Shown: positions 26,389 through 35,521 of the stretch, in pieces
Layout: each line of letters opens with the position of its first letter
Numbering within the stretch: position 1 is the stretch's first letter
From: Sideroxyarcus sp045866275
Lineage (GTDB): Bacteria > Pseudomonadota > Gammaproteobacteria > Burkholderiales > Gallionellaceae
Length of the DNA stretch: 64,000 nucleotides
NCBI GenBank assembly: GCA_045866275.1
Contig: BAAFRX010000010.1
Span: forward strand, 17,260-81,259
Direction of reading: 5' to 3'
Program-made: the position numbers and the translations under genes
The notes under the pieces: generated by a model
Seen by the model: the letters and a program-made list of their open reading frames with translations, nothing else
What the model was told of the DNA's origin: nothing
Databases searched by the model: none

Positions 26389-27071
26389 AGCTCGCCATCA
26401 TGCAGCCTTACCTGTTCCCCTATCTGGGATACTTCCAGCTCATCCACGCGGTGGATGCGTTCGTGGTGTATGACGATGTCAATTACATCAAGGGCGGGTG
26501 GATCAATCGCAATTACATCCTCGCCAACGGCGACAGGCAACTCATCACCCTGCCGCTACAAGGGGCCAGCCCGAACAAGCTCATCAACCAGGTCGAGGCC
26601 GGTGGCCCGCACAAGATCCTGCAAAGCCTGCGCCACAGCTATGGCAAGGCACCGCACTTCGATGCCGTCTTTCCCCTGCTCGAAGACATCCTCGCGCAGA
26701 CCGAAAAGAACCTGGCCCGCTTCCTCGATTACCAATTGCGCCGCATCTGCAACCACCTCGGCCTGCGCCCGCAATGGCACATCTCCTCTGCGCTGGACAA
26801 GGACAACGGGCTGCGCGGACAGGACAAGGTCCTTTCCATCTGCGAAGAACTGGGAGCCACGCACTACATCAACGTCCCCGGCGGCAAGGCGCTGTACGAT
26901 CAGCCGTCGTTCGCCGCACGTGGGCTGCAGCTCTCCTTCATCCAGCCGAGGGCAGTGAGTTACCGCCAGTTCGGCACGGGGTTCGTCCCCAGCCTTTCCA
27001 TCATTGATGTGATGATGTTCAACGACCGCGAACAATGCGCAAGATTGCTTGAGGAGTATGACCTTGTCTGA
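26385..27071 (+). CDS. WbqC-family protein
   Basis: 228 residues of the WbqC family, found in O-antigen and capsule clusters. The N terminus MKLAIMQPYLFPYLGYFQLI is characteristic, as are YDDVNYIKGGWINRN and the later YINVPGGKALY. A role in amino-sugar N-acylation or methylation has been proposed but is not settled. It overlaps genes on both sides, so it is part of the same transcript as the aminotransferase. Confidence 0.85.
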   Translation: MKLAIMQPYLFPYLGYFQLIHAVDAFVVYDDVNYIKGGWINRNYILANGDRQLITLPLQGASPNKLINQVEAGGPHKILQSLRHSYGKAPHFDAVFPLLEDILAQTEKNLARFLDYQLRRICNHLGLRPQWHISSALDKDNGLRGQDKVLSICEELGATHYINVPGGKALYDQPSFAARGLQLSFIQPRAVSYRQFGTGFVPSLSIIDVMMFNDREQCARLLEEYDLV

Positions 27072-28041
27072 AGGCCAGGCGCCGCCGATAGGGGGGTATT
27101 TTGAACTGGAGATTCCTGCCAGACGGGAGTTGCCACATGCCGGATTGCGGTATTACCAGTCGGCAAGGGCAGCCTTTCTGGCGTTGCTGCGCGCGGGGAG
27201 GCCGACAAGGATCTGGATGCCCAGATATATCTGCAATGCCATGCTCGCCCCGCTGGAAAACGTCGGCATCGAATATGCTTGGTATGACCTGACCGATGAG
27301 CTGGAGGTCGGCCCAGGGGTGAGACTGGCGAATGGCGAATGGCTGTTGTATGTGAATTATTTCGGGGTGTGCGGCGCGAAGGTCGATGCATTGTTGCATC
27401 GATTCTCGCCAGCACAGATCGTGCTGGATTATTCGCAATCGTTCTTCTCACCTCCTCACGGACAAGCCTTGGCTACTATCTACTCACCAAGGAAGTTCTT
27501 TGGAGTTCCTGATGGCGGATTGCTCTACAGCCAGATTCCAATTTCATCCCCAGATGAAGTCGATGTCGCATCATTTGCCAGAACGGAGCACTTGATAAAG
27601 CGTCTGGGCGACTCCCCAGAGGCCGGGTATGCGGCGTACCAGCGAGCGGAAGAGAGCTTGGCTGACCTAGAACCTAGAACGATGTCTCGCTTGAGCGAAC
27701 GCATCCTTGCTTCGGTCGATTTCGAATCCGTGCGCCGGATACGCAAAGAGAATTTCAAACTGCTTCATAACCGGTTGGGGGATGATGGCGGCCTGCTGGC
27801 GGAAATGGATGAGAGGGATGTTCCTTTATGCTATCCCTATCAAGCAAGGGATGTCGGACTCCGGCATCGTCTCATCAGCAACCGGATATTTGTGGCGACC
27901 TATTGGGGTGATGCACTCGACAGACTGACGCCCGACAGGGCAGACAGGCTGGTCAGGAACATGTTTCCCCTGCCCATCGATCAGAGGTACGGCGTAGCAG
28001 ATATGGAACGCATATCGGCCATCATATTGGATAAGGCATGA
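27058..28041 (+). CDS. Aminotransferase-fold (DegT-like) protein, divergent
   Basis: 327 residues resembling the sugar-aminotransferase fold: LRYYQSARAAFLALLRAG near the start, WMPRYICNAML, VLDYSQSFFS and a possible PLP lysine in YSPRKFFGVPDGG. It is shorter and more divergent than the DegT protein two genes upstream. It could be a true aminotransferase for a second sugar or a non-catalytic homologue. I start at ATG 27058 (GAGGAG ribosome site), inside the end of wbqC. Confidence 0.7.
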   Translation: MTLSEGQAPPIGGYFELEIPARRELPHAGLRYYQSARAAFLALLRAGRPTRIWMPRYICNAMLAPLENVGIEYAWYDLTDELEVGPGVRLANGEWLLYVNYFGVCGAKVDALLHRFSPAQIVLDYSQSFFSPPHGQALATIYSPRKFFGVPDGGLLYSQIPISSPDEVDVASFARTEHLIKRLGDSPEAGYAAYQRAEESLADLEPRTMSRLSERILASVDFESVRRIRKENFKLLHNRLGDDGGLLAEMDERDVPLCYPYQARDVGLRHRLISNRIFVATYWGDALDRLTPDRADRLVRNMFPLPIDQRYGVADMERISAIILDKA

Positions 28042-29039
28042 GCGAAAAACACAGCACCGAAACAGGGAGAACGGCGTCTTTCTCCAGAAATACCGGATTG
28101 GAGTCCCTGTTGAAGGACATCAATTCGAACCTGTGGCTTTCCGAGGAAACACTGCTGGAACAGCAGGGTGGCTTGCAGCACCCGGTGATATTAGTGATGG
28201 GGCCGATGCGTAGCGGCACTACCCTGTTCATGCAATGGCTCGCCAACACAGGCCTCGTCGCCTATCCGACCAACCTGCTGTCGCGCTTCTATCAGGCACC
28301 CATTATCGGGGCCAAGATACAACTGCTGCTGACCGACCCGCGCTTCAATTTCCGCGACGAACTGGGCGAGTTCGTACAGCAGGCCGAGTACCGTTCCGAG
28401 AACGGCAAGACCAAAGGCGTGCTGGCCCCCAACGAATTCTGGTATTTCTGGCGACGATTTTTGGCCGAACCGGGCCGCGATGTCTGGACGGACGAAGAGT
28501 TGAGGCAAAGCATGGAGACGCGCACCATGCTGGCTGAGCTGGCAGGCATGATGCAGGTGTTCCAGAAGCCGTTCGCGGCCAAGGGCATGCTGTTCAACTA
28601 CAACATCCCTTTCCTTGATTCAGTACTCGACAAGGTGTTGTTCGTTCAGATCAAGCGCGACCCGGTGGCGAACGTCGCCTCGGTGCTGGATGCGCGCAAG
28701 CGCCAGCTCGGTAGCGAAGAGGCGTGGTACTCGTTCAAGATCCCCGAGTACGAAACCCTGAAAGATCTTGATCCTGTCATGCAGGCTGCGGGACAAGTCC
28801 ACTACATCAACCGGGCAGTCGAGGCTGGCTTGGAAGTGGTCGCGGAAAACAGAAAACTGGTCGTGCAATATGAGGATTTCTGCGAAGCGCCGGAAGAATA
28901 TTTCAACTTGCTGATGCAGAAGCTCAGATTTGCTGGAGAAAGCTATCAGGGCGAAGCGAGATTCAGAGTGACGAAAGATACCGATGTGCCGCATGCAAGG
29001 GAAATCGAGGCGACTCTGGCGGGGTACGTGAAAGTATGA
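28038..29039 (+). CDS. PAPS-dependent sulfotransferase
   Basis: 333-residue sulfotransferase. GPMRSGTTLF at 55-64 is the 5'-phosphosulfate loop, and KRDPVANVASVLDARKRQ matches the 3'-phosphate-binding region. It probably adds sulfate to a sugar of the surface polysaccharide, with PAPS from the nearby CysC. It overlaps its neighbours by four bases on each side, placing it firmly in the cluster. The acceptor is unknown. Confidence 0.88.
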   Translation: MSEKHSTETGRTASFSRNTGLESLLKDINSNLWLSEETLLEQQGGLQHPVILVMGPMRSGTTLFMQWLANTGLVAYPTNLLSRFYQAPIIGAKIQLLLTDPRFNFRDELGEFVQQAEYRSENGKTKGVLAPNEFWYFWRRFLAEPGRDVWTDEELRQSMETRTMLAELAGMMQVFQKPFAAKGMLFNYNIPFLDSVLDKVLFVQIKRDPVANVASVLDARKRQLGSEEAWYSFKIPEYETLKDLDPVMQAAGQVHYINRAVEAGLEVVAENRKLVVQYEDFCEAPEEYFNLLMQKLRFAGESYQGEARFRVTKDTDVPHAREIEATLAGYVKV

Positions 29040-30487
29040 CCGCTGCCCGCCAGCAGACCACCCGGCGCGCCGTGATCTGGAGCGCACTGGATGTGTTCCT
29101 GCGCCAGGGCGTTCAGTTCATTGTTCTGGTGCTGCTGGCACGGTTGCTGGCGCCGGAGGATTTTGGGCTGGTGGCGATGCTGGCACTGTTCATCGGCGTA
29201 GCTGGCATCTTTATTGACGGAGGCCTAGGCTCGGCGCTGATCCAGCGCCAGCACAGCAGCCGCAGCGACGAATCGACCATTTTCTACTTCAATCTCGGCA
29301 TGGGCGCGTTGACCGCCGCGCTGCTGTGCCTAGGCGCGTCATGGATCGCCACCTTCTTCGGTCATCCGCTGCTGGAGAGCATGACTTATGCGCTGGCTTT
29401 CAGCCTGGTGCTGAATGCACTGGGCGCTATCCATACCTCGCTGCTCACGCGCGAAATGGATTTTCGCACCCTAGCCAAAGTTGGCGCCACGTCCTCGTTG
29501 CTGTCTGGGGCGCTGGCCGTGGCGCTGGCGTTCGCAGGCTACGAGGTGTGGAGCCTAGTGTCGCAGACGCTGTGCGCCAGCGCGGTCAGCGCCCTCCTGC
29601 TGTGGTGGTGGCATCCTTGGCGGCCGGCCTGGACGTTCAGCTGCGCCTCGCTGGCGTCCTATTTCCGCTTCGGCGGCTACGAGATGGCGGCCAACCTGAC
29701 CGACGCGGTCTCTACCAACCTGAACGCGATCTTGATCGGCAAGCTGTTCTCGGTGCGCGAGGCCGGCTACTACGACCGCGCTCAGCGCATGCAGCAGCTA
29801 CCGGTCAACATGATGGCGAACATCATCAACCGCGTGGCGTTCTCGTCCTTCTCGCGCCACAGCGAGGACAAGGCGCGGCTGGCAGAGGGGTTAAAGCGCT
29901 CGCAGCAGTTGTCGATGGTGATCAACCTGCCGGCGATGGCCGTGCTGGTGGTGCTGGCCGAGCCGCTGGTGGTGACCCTGCTCGGCGCGCGCTGGGCGCC
30001 GGCGGTGCCCATCCTGCAGGTGCTGGCCGTGGCAGGGTTGCTGTGGCCGCTGCACGTGATGAATTTGTCGGTGCTCAAGGCGCAGGGCAAGGCCAGAGTG
30101 TTTTTCTGGATCACCATCCTGAAGAAAACGGTGGCGATTGGCCTCACGCTGGCGGCCAGCCTGATCGGCGTGATGGCCATCGCTTGGGCACAGGTGGCGG
30201 TGTCACTGTTCGCCTTCCTGGTCAACGCGCACTACAGCAGGGTGCTGTTGGGCTACGGCGCGTTCGCGCAGCTGCGCGACTTGGGCGCGCTGTTCGCGGC
30301 CACAGTGCCGATGACCCTTGCCATGCTGGCGCTCACGGCCTGGCTCGAGATAGCGCCGGCGCTCGAGCTGCTGCTCGCCGGCGCCGCCGGCGCGGCGGCG
30401 TACTGGCTGGCGTGCCGTGTGCTCTGCAGAGGGACTACGGACGAGCTGCTCGCACTGGCGGGCGTGCGGACAAAACAAGGGCAATGA
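29036..30487 (+). CDS. Polysaccharide flippase, Wzx/WzxC type (first of two)
   Basis: 483-residue membrane protein with about twelve to fourteen hydrophobic segments. The N-terminal TRRAVIWSALDVFLRQGVQF and LLAPEDFGLVAMLALF are typical of the WzxC/RfbX flippases of the MOP superfamily, which move lipid-linked sugar units across the inner membrane. It overlaps the sulfotransferase gene by four bases. GC-rich, like its upstream neighbours. Confidence 0.9.
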   Translation: MTAARQQTTRRAVIWSALDVFLRQGVQFIVLVLLARLLAPEDFGLVAMLALFIGVAGIFIDGGLGSALIQRQHSSRSDESTIFYFNLGMGALTAALLCLGASWIATFFGHPLLESMTYALAFSLVLNALGAIHTSLLTREMDFRTLAKVGATSSLLSGALAVALAFAGYEVWSLVSQTLCASAVSALLLWWWHPWRPAWTFSCASLASYFRFGGYEMAANLTDAVSTNLNAILIGKLFSVREAGYYDRAQRMQQLPVNMMANIINRVAFSSFSRHSEDKARLAEGLKRSQQLSMVINLPAMAVLVVLAEPLVVTLLGARWAPAVPILQVLAVAGLLWPLHVMNLSVLKAQGKARVFFWITILKKTVAIGLTLAASLIGVMAIAWAQVAVSLFAFLVNAHYSRVLLGYGAFAQLRDLGALFAATVPMTLAMLALTAWLEIAPALELLLAGAAGAAAYWLACRVLCRGTTDELLALAGVRTKQGQ

Positions 30488-30520
30488 CCGGTCGCCCATG
30501 AGACCGTGATGGAGTGGAAG

Positions 30521-31975
30521 ATGAGCGGGATTTGGCTGAACATCGGCTGCGGCAGGAAGCACTTGCCGTGCTTTGTGAACATGGACATCAAGCCGCCCTA
30601 CGACCGCAAGCTGGACGCGCGCAAGGGCCTGCCCTACGCCGACCGCACGGTGGACGGGGTGTACAGCGAACATTTCTTCGAGCACCTTACGCAGGCGGAA
30701 GGGCTGCGCTTCCTGCGCGAATGCCGGCGTGTGCTCAAGCCAGACGGGCGCATCCGTATCGCGATGCCCGACCTAGACGAGCTGGTGCGGCGCTACCAGA
30801 GCGAGGACTGGCGCGGCGATGGCGACATGTTCCGCCTTGGTTTCGATTGGGTTGTCAACCGCTGCGAGATGATAAACATCGGCATGCGCGAATGGGGACA
30901 CAAGCACCTCTACAATGAAGAAGAGCTAGTCCGCATAGCTCAAATGGCAGGTCTGCAACGTGTTCAGCGCTGCGAGCATGGGATGAGCGATGTGCCACTC
31001 TTTGTGGGTAGGGAAACGCGCAAAGGATCGAGGCTGATAATGGAATTCACTTTGCCGGAACAAGAAGGCAGCCCACACTCAATTGTCAGCGTACTAATTC
31101 CGGCTTATCGCGTTGATTGGTTCATGCTTGCCTTGAAAAGCGCGCAAATGCAAACGTACAGCAACATTGAGATTATCGTCAGCGATGACTCTCCAAATGA
31201 AGAGATCGGGGATATCGTTCGTGAAGCGATGGCCTCGGACAAGAGGATCAGCTACCACAGGAACGTGCCGCCCGAGGGGGGGCTGAAAAACTATTTGAAA
31301 CTCTTTGCACTGGCTAACGGCCATTACATAAAATACCTAAACGATGACGACACCTTGGAGCCGACCTGCATCGAAAAAATGCTTGCCGCATTCAATGCTC
31401 ATCCAGAGGTAACGTTAGTAACCTCTCGCAGGGCGCACATCGATGAACACGGGAACGAACTTCCAAACCTTCTGGCGACCCGTTTATTGAGTCCAGTAGA
31501 TATTGAGCTAGAGGGAGATAGTTGTGCCAATACGCTGGCACGAGGCGGCATCAATTTCATCGGAGAACCAACAACCGCCATGTTCAGGAAAAGCGATCTG
31601 GAATATGTGCAGCCGCATATGATGTCGTTCGGCGGCATGGTGGCAGTCGGTGCAGGGGATGTGGCAATGTGGCTGAATCTTCTCGGACGCGGGAATGCTT
31701 ATTACATCTCTGAAACACTTAGCACTTTTAGAACGCACCCGGGCCAAAGGCAGCACGAACCAGAAATACAACTCGGCGGCCAAAAAAGCTGGCAGGGTTT
31801 CCTGTTCCACGGCCAAAGACTCGGACTTGTATCTCCTTACATTTCGTATGCAATCAAATACCGGGTTCATCATGCGTCGCCCTGGAAACGTATGTATGTG
31901 AGCCCTCCACGCTCATTGTTGCTGCGTCTAAAACAGTTTTTTTATAACCTGCGCCGAAGGTTGGTGCGATTATGA
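30521..31975 (+). CDS. Methyltransferase-glycosyltransferase fusion protein
   Basis: 484 residues in two parts. Residues 1 to about 175 are a SAM methyltransferase-like domain (LNIGCGRKHLPCFVNMDI, SEHFFEHLTQAEG, LKPDGRIRIAMPDL). From about 185 a family 2 glycosyltransferase follows (VSVLIPAYRVDWFMLALKSAQ, IVSDDSPNEE, KYLNDDDTLEP with a metal-binding acidic triad). The DNA shifts from GC-rich to clearly more AT-rich near 31020, between the domains. I chose ATG 30521 after GGAG; other starts lie at 30506 and 30509. Confidence 0.82.
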   Translation: MSGIWLNIGCGRKHLPCFVNMDIKPPYDRKLDARKGLPYADRTVDGVYSEHFFEHLTQAEGLRFLRECRRVLKPDGRIRIAMPDLDELVRRYQSEDWRGDGDMFRLGFDWVVNRCEMINIGMREWGHKHLYNEEELVRIAQMAGLQRVQRCEHGMSDVPLFVGRETRKGSRLIMEFTLPEQEGSPHSIVSVLIPAYRVDWFMLALKSAQMQTYSNIEIIVSDDSPNEEIGDIVREAMASDKRISYHRNVPPEGGLKNYLKLFALANGHYIKYLNDDDTLEPTCIEKMLAAFNAHPEVTLVTSRRAHIDEHGNELPNLLATRLLSPVDIELEGDSCANTLARGGINFIGEPTTAMFRKSDLEYVQPHMMSFGGMVAVGAGDVAMWLNLLGRGNAYYISETLSTFRTHPGQRQHEPEIQLGGQKSWQGFLFHGQRLGLVSPYISYAIKYRVHHASPWKRMYVSPPRSLLLRLKQFFYNLRRRLVRL

Positions 31976-32000
31976 GCAGGCTGGAAATGAGGAATTTTGA

Positions 32001-33071
32001 ATGAGTCGGATCTACTTACTTCCAAGCTCAACAAGCACAGCTTCGTTAACGATACAGCCTGAACCATCCGCTGTCCCGTTATCAAATGCGCGCGTATTTA
32101 TTGTAATGGCCACTTACAACGGCGAGCGATTCATCGAGGCGCAGATCGCAAGCCTACAGCATCAGACATACCGTGACTGGGTGCTTCTTGTGCGCGATGA
32201 TGGATCGTGCGACCAGACATGCGAGCGAATCGCCAGAATGGCAACACTGGATGTGCGCATCAGATTGCTCACGGATGATTTGGGAAACAAGGGCACCATC
32301 GGTAATTTCTCCATATTGATGGAGGCAGCCCTGAAAGAGGGGGCCGATTATCTATTTTTTGCCGACCAGGATGACGTTTGGCAAGCCAATAAGCTAACTA
32401 TCATGCTCACTGCGATGCAGGAGATGGAGCGGCAAGCGGCAGATAAGCCACTCCTTGTACATTGCGATCTGGAGGTGGTTGATGAAGTATTGCAATCTAT
32501 TGCTCCATCATTTACAAAATTCTCACGACTGTCTCCAACCCGTGCCAATCTGGGCATGTTGCTTTGCCAGAACCAGGTCACCGGTTGCGCCAGTCTGATC
32601 AACAGAAATCTGCTCGAGCTTGCTTGTCCGGTTCCGCATGAAGTCCTGATGCATGACTGGTGGCTTGCCTTGCTGGCGGCAGCCAGCGGCAAGATCGGCT
32701 TTGTCCCGTTGCCGCTGGTTAGATACCGGCAGCATGGCAGGAACGTGCTGGGCGCCGTCTCTTTCGGCAAGCGACTGTGGCAGTTGTTGAGTTCATCGAG
32801 CCAGTGGAAGCGCCATATTGCAGTCATCAAGGGGGGGATATTGCAAAGTAGCTTGCTCGCAGAGCGTCTGAATGAGAGAAATATGACGCTGCCTCAAGGT
32901 GCGCTCGAGCAGATCAACACTTATGCCCATATTCTCGATGTTAAACCAATACATCGAGCAGCAACCTTGAGCCGGTACGGAATTGGGAAGTCCTTGCCAC
33001 GAACCGGCTTGATTTACTCTTTGTTCTTGGCTCTGATACGAATCCGCCACGAAAGAAAATGCCGTGGCTGA
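32001..33071 (+). CDS. Family 2 glycosyltransferase (rhamnosyltransferase-like)
   Basis: 356 residues. VFIVMATYNGERFIEAQIASLQ, VRDDGSCDQT and the FADQDDVWQANKL metal-binding segment are typical of transferases close to bacterial rhamnosyltransferases. HDWWLALLAAASGKI contains the usual HDWW motif. The first 30 residues are not conserved. AT-richer than the upstream genes. It overlaps the next transferase gene. Confidence 0.88.
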   Translation: MSRIYLLPSSTSTASLTIQPEPSAVPLSNARVFIVMATYNGERFIEAQIASLQHQTYRDWVLLVRDDGSCDQTCERIARMATLDVRIRLLTDDLGNKGTIGNFSILMEAALKEGADYLFFADQDDVWQANKLTIMLTAMQEMERQAADKPLLVHCDLEVVDEVLQSIAPSFTKFSRLSPTRANLGMLLCQNQVTGCASLINRNLLELACPVPHEVLMHDWWLALLAAASGKIGFVPLPLVRYRQHGRNVLGAVSFGKRLWQLLSSSSQWKRHIAVIKGGILQSSLLAERLNERNMTLPQGALEQINTYAHILDVKPIHRAATLSRYGIGKSLPRTGLIYSLFLALIRIRHERKCRG

Positions 33072-33816
33072 TTTGAGTATCTCTATCGTTAGCCACGGTC
33101 AGGCATCGCTGGTGACGAAACTATTGCAAGATATCGAACGTTACTGCGGTAGTACTTCGCTTGAGGTTATCCTGACTTTGAATGTGCCAGAAACTTTGCT
33201 GTTCCTACCTTCGGAATTTGCATTTCCGCTGCGCGTAATTCGCAATGAATTCCCCCAAGGTTTCGGAGAAAACCACAATGCGGCGTTTCGGCAATCCAAT
33301 GGTTGTTACTTCTGTGTGATGAATCCAGATATTCGTTTAAGCAATAACCCTTTTCCAGTATTGCTTGCGCAACTTAAAGCACAGAGGGTTGGACTAGTGG
33401 CACCACAGGTACTCAACCCAGAAGGTCAGCGAGAAGATAGTGCGCGCAAATTTCCCTCGCCAGGTGAAATTATCAAAAAGTTCTTCGGTGGTAGTTCCGC
33501 TGTGTATGGAGAAGTATTAGCCGAAGTACAGCAGCCGGATTGGGTGGCTGGCATGTTTTTTATTTCTCCGCGCCAAGTGTACGCAGAAATTGGCGGATTT
33601 GATGAAAGATATTTCCTCTATTACGAGGATGTTGATTTTTGTGCTCGCCTCAAGCTTGCCGGTTATCACATCCGCTTGTGCTCCTTTGCGATTGTGATTC
33701 ACGATGCGCGACGCCGAAGCCACCGTAGCTTGGTGTATCTCCGGTGGCACTTTTCCAGCATGTTGCGATTCTTCCTGTCAGACATATATCGCAAGATCAG
33801 GCAGGTAAAGAGGTAA
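33064..33816 (+). CDS. Family 2 glycosyltransferase
   Basis: 250 residues starting at GTG 33064 inside the end of the previous gene. SISIVSHGQASLVTKLLQDI opens the GT-A fold, NPDIRLSNNPFP holds the acidic metal motif and DERYFLYYEDVDFCARLKLAG is a signature of rhamnosyl- and related transferases (GT2, WbbL-like). Works in the polysaccharide pathway; sugar unknown. One base overlap with the epimerase gene. Confidence 0.88.
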   Translation: MADLSISIVSHGQASLVTKLLQDIERYCGSTSLEVILTLNVPETLLFLPSEFAFPLRVIRNEFPQGFGENHNAAFRQSNGCYFCVMNPDIRLSNNPFPVLLAQLKAQRVGLVAPQVLNPEGQREDSARKFPSPGEIIKKFFGGSSAVYGEVLAEVQQPDWVAGMFFISPRQVYAEIGGFDERYFLYYEDVDFCARLKLAGYHIRLCSFAIVIHDARRRSHRSLVYLRWHFSSMLRFFLSDIYRKIRQVKR

Positions 33817-34766
33817 TGGATCGCCAGGGAAAGATGCTCTTCACCGGCCCCACCGGCTTTGTCGGTCGGCCCTTGTGTGCTGAAGCCGTGGCGCGCGGTC
33901 ATAAGGTGCGGCGAGTGGTACGTGCCGCAACGGCTGCGGCAAAAGACCGTGTGGTCGGCCACATCGACGCCCGAACGGACTGGCGAACTGTCTTGCAGGG
34001 TATCGATGTCGTGATTCACCTCGCAGCGCGTGTGCACGTGATGGAGGAATCGGCCGCCGATCCGCTCGCGGCGTTCCGTGAAGTGAATGTGGCAGGTACG
34101 GAGAACCTGGCGTGCCAGGCAGCCGCTGCAGGTGTGAAGCGGCTGGTGTATGTCAGCAGCATCAAAGTGAATGGAGAGGAAACCGCAGAAGGCCATGCGT
34201 TCCGCGAAGACGATGTGCCGCATCCGCAGGACCCTTATGGCATCTCGAAGTGGGAAGCGGAGCAGGCGCTGCACCGCATCGCGACCGAGACTGGGCTGGA
34301 AGTCGTCATCGTGCGTCCGCCGCTGGTGTATGGGCCGGGCGTGAAGGGAAACTTCGCGCAGATGCTGAAGGTGGTGCAGCGCGGCATCCCACTACCGTTG
34401 GCTTCGGTGCACAACCAGCGCAGCCTGGTCTATCTGGGGAATCTGGTCGATGCCTTGCTCCTGTGCGCCACGCATCCTGCGGCAGCCGGGCAGACCTATC
34501 TGGTGAGCGACGGGGAGGATGTCTCCACGCCGGAATTGCTGCGCCGATTGGGCAAGGCGATGGGGCGCCCGGCGCGGGTTTTTCCGTGCCCTCCGGCGTT
34601 GTTGAAATTGGCGGGTCGGCTGACAGGCAAGTCGGATCAGGTCGAGCGTCTGCTGGGGTCGTTACAGGTGGATAGCGGAAAGATCCGGCGTGAGTTGGGC
34701 TGGGTGCCACCCTGCGATTTGGCGCGCGGATTGCAGGAAACGGTAGCGGGAAGCCGAGCCAAATAA
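33816..34766 (+). CDS. NAD-dependent sugar epimerase/dehydratase (UDP-GlcNAc/GalNAc type)
   Basis: 316-residue extended SDR. The nucleotide motif FTGPTGFVGRPL lies near residues 8-20 and the catalytic YxxxK is in DPYGISKWEAE. Sequence features (VIVRPPLVYGPGVKGNF) match epimerases that work with WbpL/WecA-type initiating transferases encoded downstream in Pseudomonas-like O-antigen clusters. The start ATG overlaps the previous stop by one base. GC content is again high. Confidence 0.85.
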   Translation: MDRQGKMLFTGPTGFVGRPLCAEAVARGHKVRRVVRAATAAAKDRVVGHIDARTDWRTVLQGIDVVIHLAARVHVMEESAADPLAAFREVNVAGTENLACQAAAAGVKRLVYVSSIKVNGEETAEGHAFREDDVPHPQDPYGISKWEAEQALHRIATETGLEVVIVRPPLVYGPGVKGNFAQMLKVVQRGIPLPLASVHNQRSLVYLGNLVDALLLCATHPAAAGQTYLVSDGEDVSTPELLRRLGKAMGRPARVFPCPPALLKLAGRLTGKSDQVERLLGSLQVDSGKIRRELGWVPPCDLARGLQETVAGSRAK

Positions 34767-34784
34767 GCTGTGAATTGACTGCGC

Positions 34785-34815
34785 GCATCATGATGCGGTA
34801 GCATCATGATGATGC
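34785..34815. promoter_or_regulatory. Operator of the toxin-antitoxin pair at 34837-35513
   Basis: GCATCATGATGC (34785-34796) is a perfect palindrome, and a near copy, GCATCATGATGATGC, starts at 34801. Two adjacent palindromes about 20-50 bases before an antitoxin start codon are typical of the antitoxin's own autoregulatory binding site. Confidence 0.75.
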
Positions 34816-34836
34816 CTAAAGTTAATGGGGTACGAG

Positions 34837-35076
34837 ATGAGAACTACGATCGATATTGAAGATGACGTTCTGGCTGCTGCCAAGGAATTGGCACGCATGC
34901 AGAATCTTTCGGCGGGACAGGTGGTGTCGGGTTTGTTGCGACGGGCGCTTGCGGGCGGCCAGCAGCAGGCACAGTCTGAAGTCAAAAAAGTCGCCGGGTT
35001 TCGGCCTTTTGCGTCCCGAGGCGTGATTGTCAGTAACGACATCGTGGATCGGCTGCGCGATCAAGAGGGCGCGTGA
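34837..35076 (+). CDS. Ribbon-helix-helix antitoxin (VapB-like)
   Basis: 79 residues. MRTTIDIEDDVLAAAKELAR is typical of a VapB antitoxin with an N-terminal ribbon-helix-helix DNA-binding domain, and the basic, disordered C terminus would bind the toxin. The following PIN-domain gene overlaps by one base. ATG 34837 is preceded by a weak ribosome site; ATG 34825 is an alternative. Confidence 0.85.
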   Translation: MRTTIDIEDDVLAAAKELARMQNLSAGQVVSGLLRRALAGGQQQAQSEVKKVAGFRPFASRGVIVSNDIVDRLRDQEGA

Positions 35077-35513
35077 TGCGTGCGTTGCTGGATGTGAACG
35101 TGCTGATCGCCTTGCTCGATGCCGGTCATGTTCATCACGCGATGGCCCTGACCTGGCTGGAACGCGAAGTCGATCAAGGCTGGGCGTCCTGCCCGCTGAC
35201 CCAGAACGGCTGCATCCGCATCATGTCACAACCCAACTATCCCGCGCCGTTGCCAGCTTCTGAAGTTGCCGCCAGACTGGCGGAAGCCGCCGCCGCCCCT
35301 CACCACGAATTCTGGCCGGCAGATGTGAATCTGCTCGATTCCACACGGATCGACTGGAGCAAGGTCCTCGGGCACCGTCAGGTCACGGACGTTTATCTTC
35401 TTGCGCTGGCGGTGCGGCACAATGGCCGGTTCGTCACATTCGACCAGAACATACGCACTGATGCCGTAAGCATGGCAGGCGCCGCGCATCTCCACGTGCT
35501 CGGACAGGCTTGA
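35076..35513 (+). CDS. PIN-domain toxin (VapC family)
   Basis: 145-residue ribonuclease toxin. MRALLDVNVLIALLDAGH carries the first acidic metal ligand, and the later TDVYLLALAV and FVTFDQNI segments supply the other PIN residues. It cleaves RNA unless bound by the antitoxin. It overlaps the antitoxin by one base, the usual coupling. The pair sits between polysaccharide genes. Confidence 0.9.
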   Translation: MRALLDVNVLIALLDAGHVHHAMALTWLEREVDQGWASCPLTQNGCIRIMSQPNYPAPLPASEVAARLAEAAAAPHHEFWPADVNLLDSTRIDWSKVLGHRQVTDVYLLALAVRHNGRFVTFDQNIRTDAVSMAGAAHLHVLGQA

Positions 35514-35521
35514 GGACCTCC

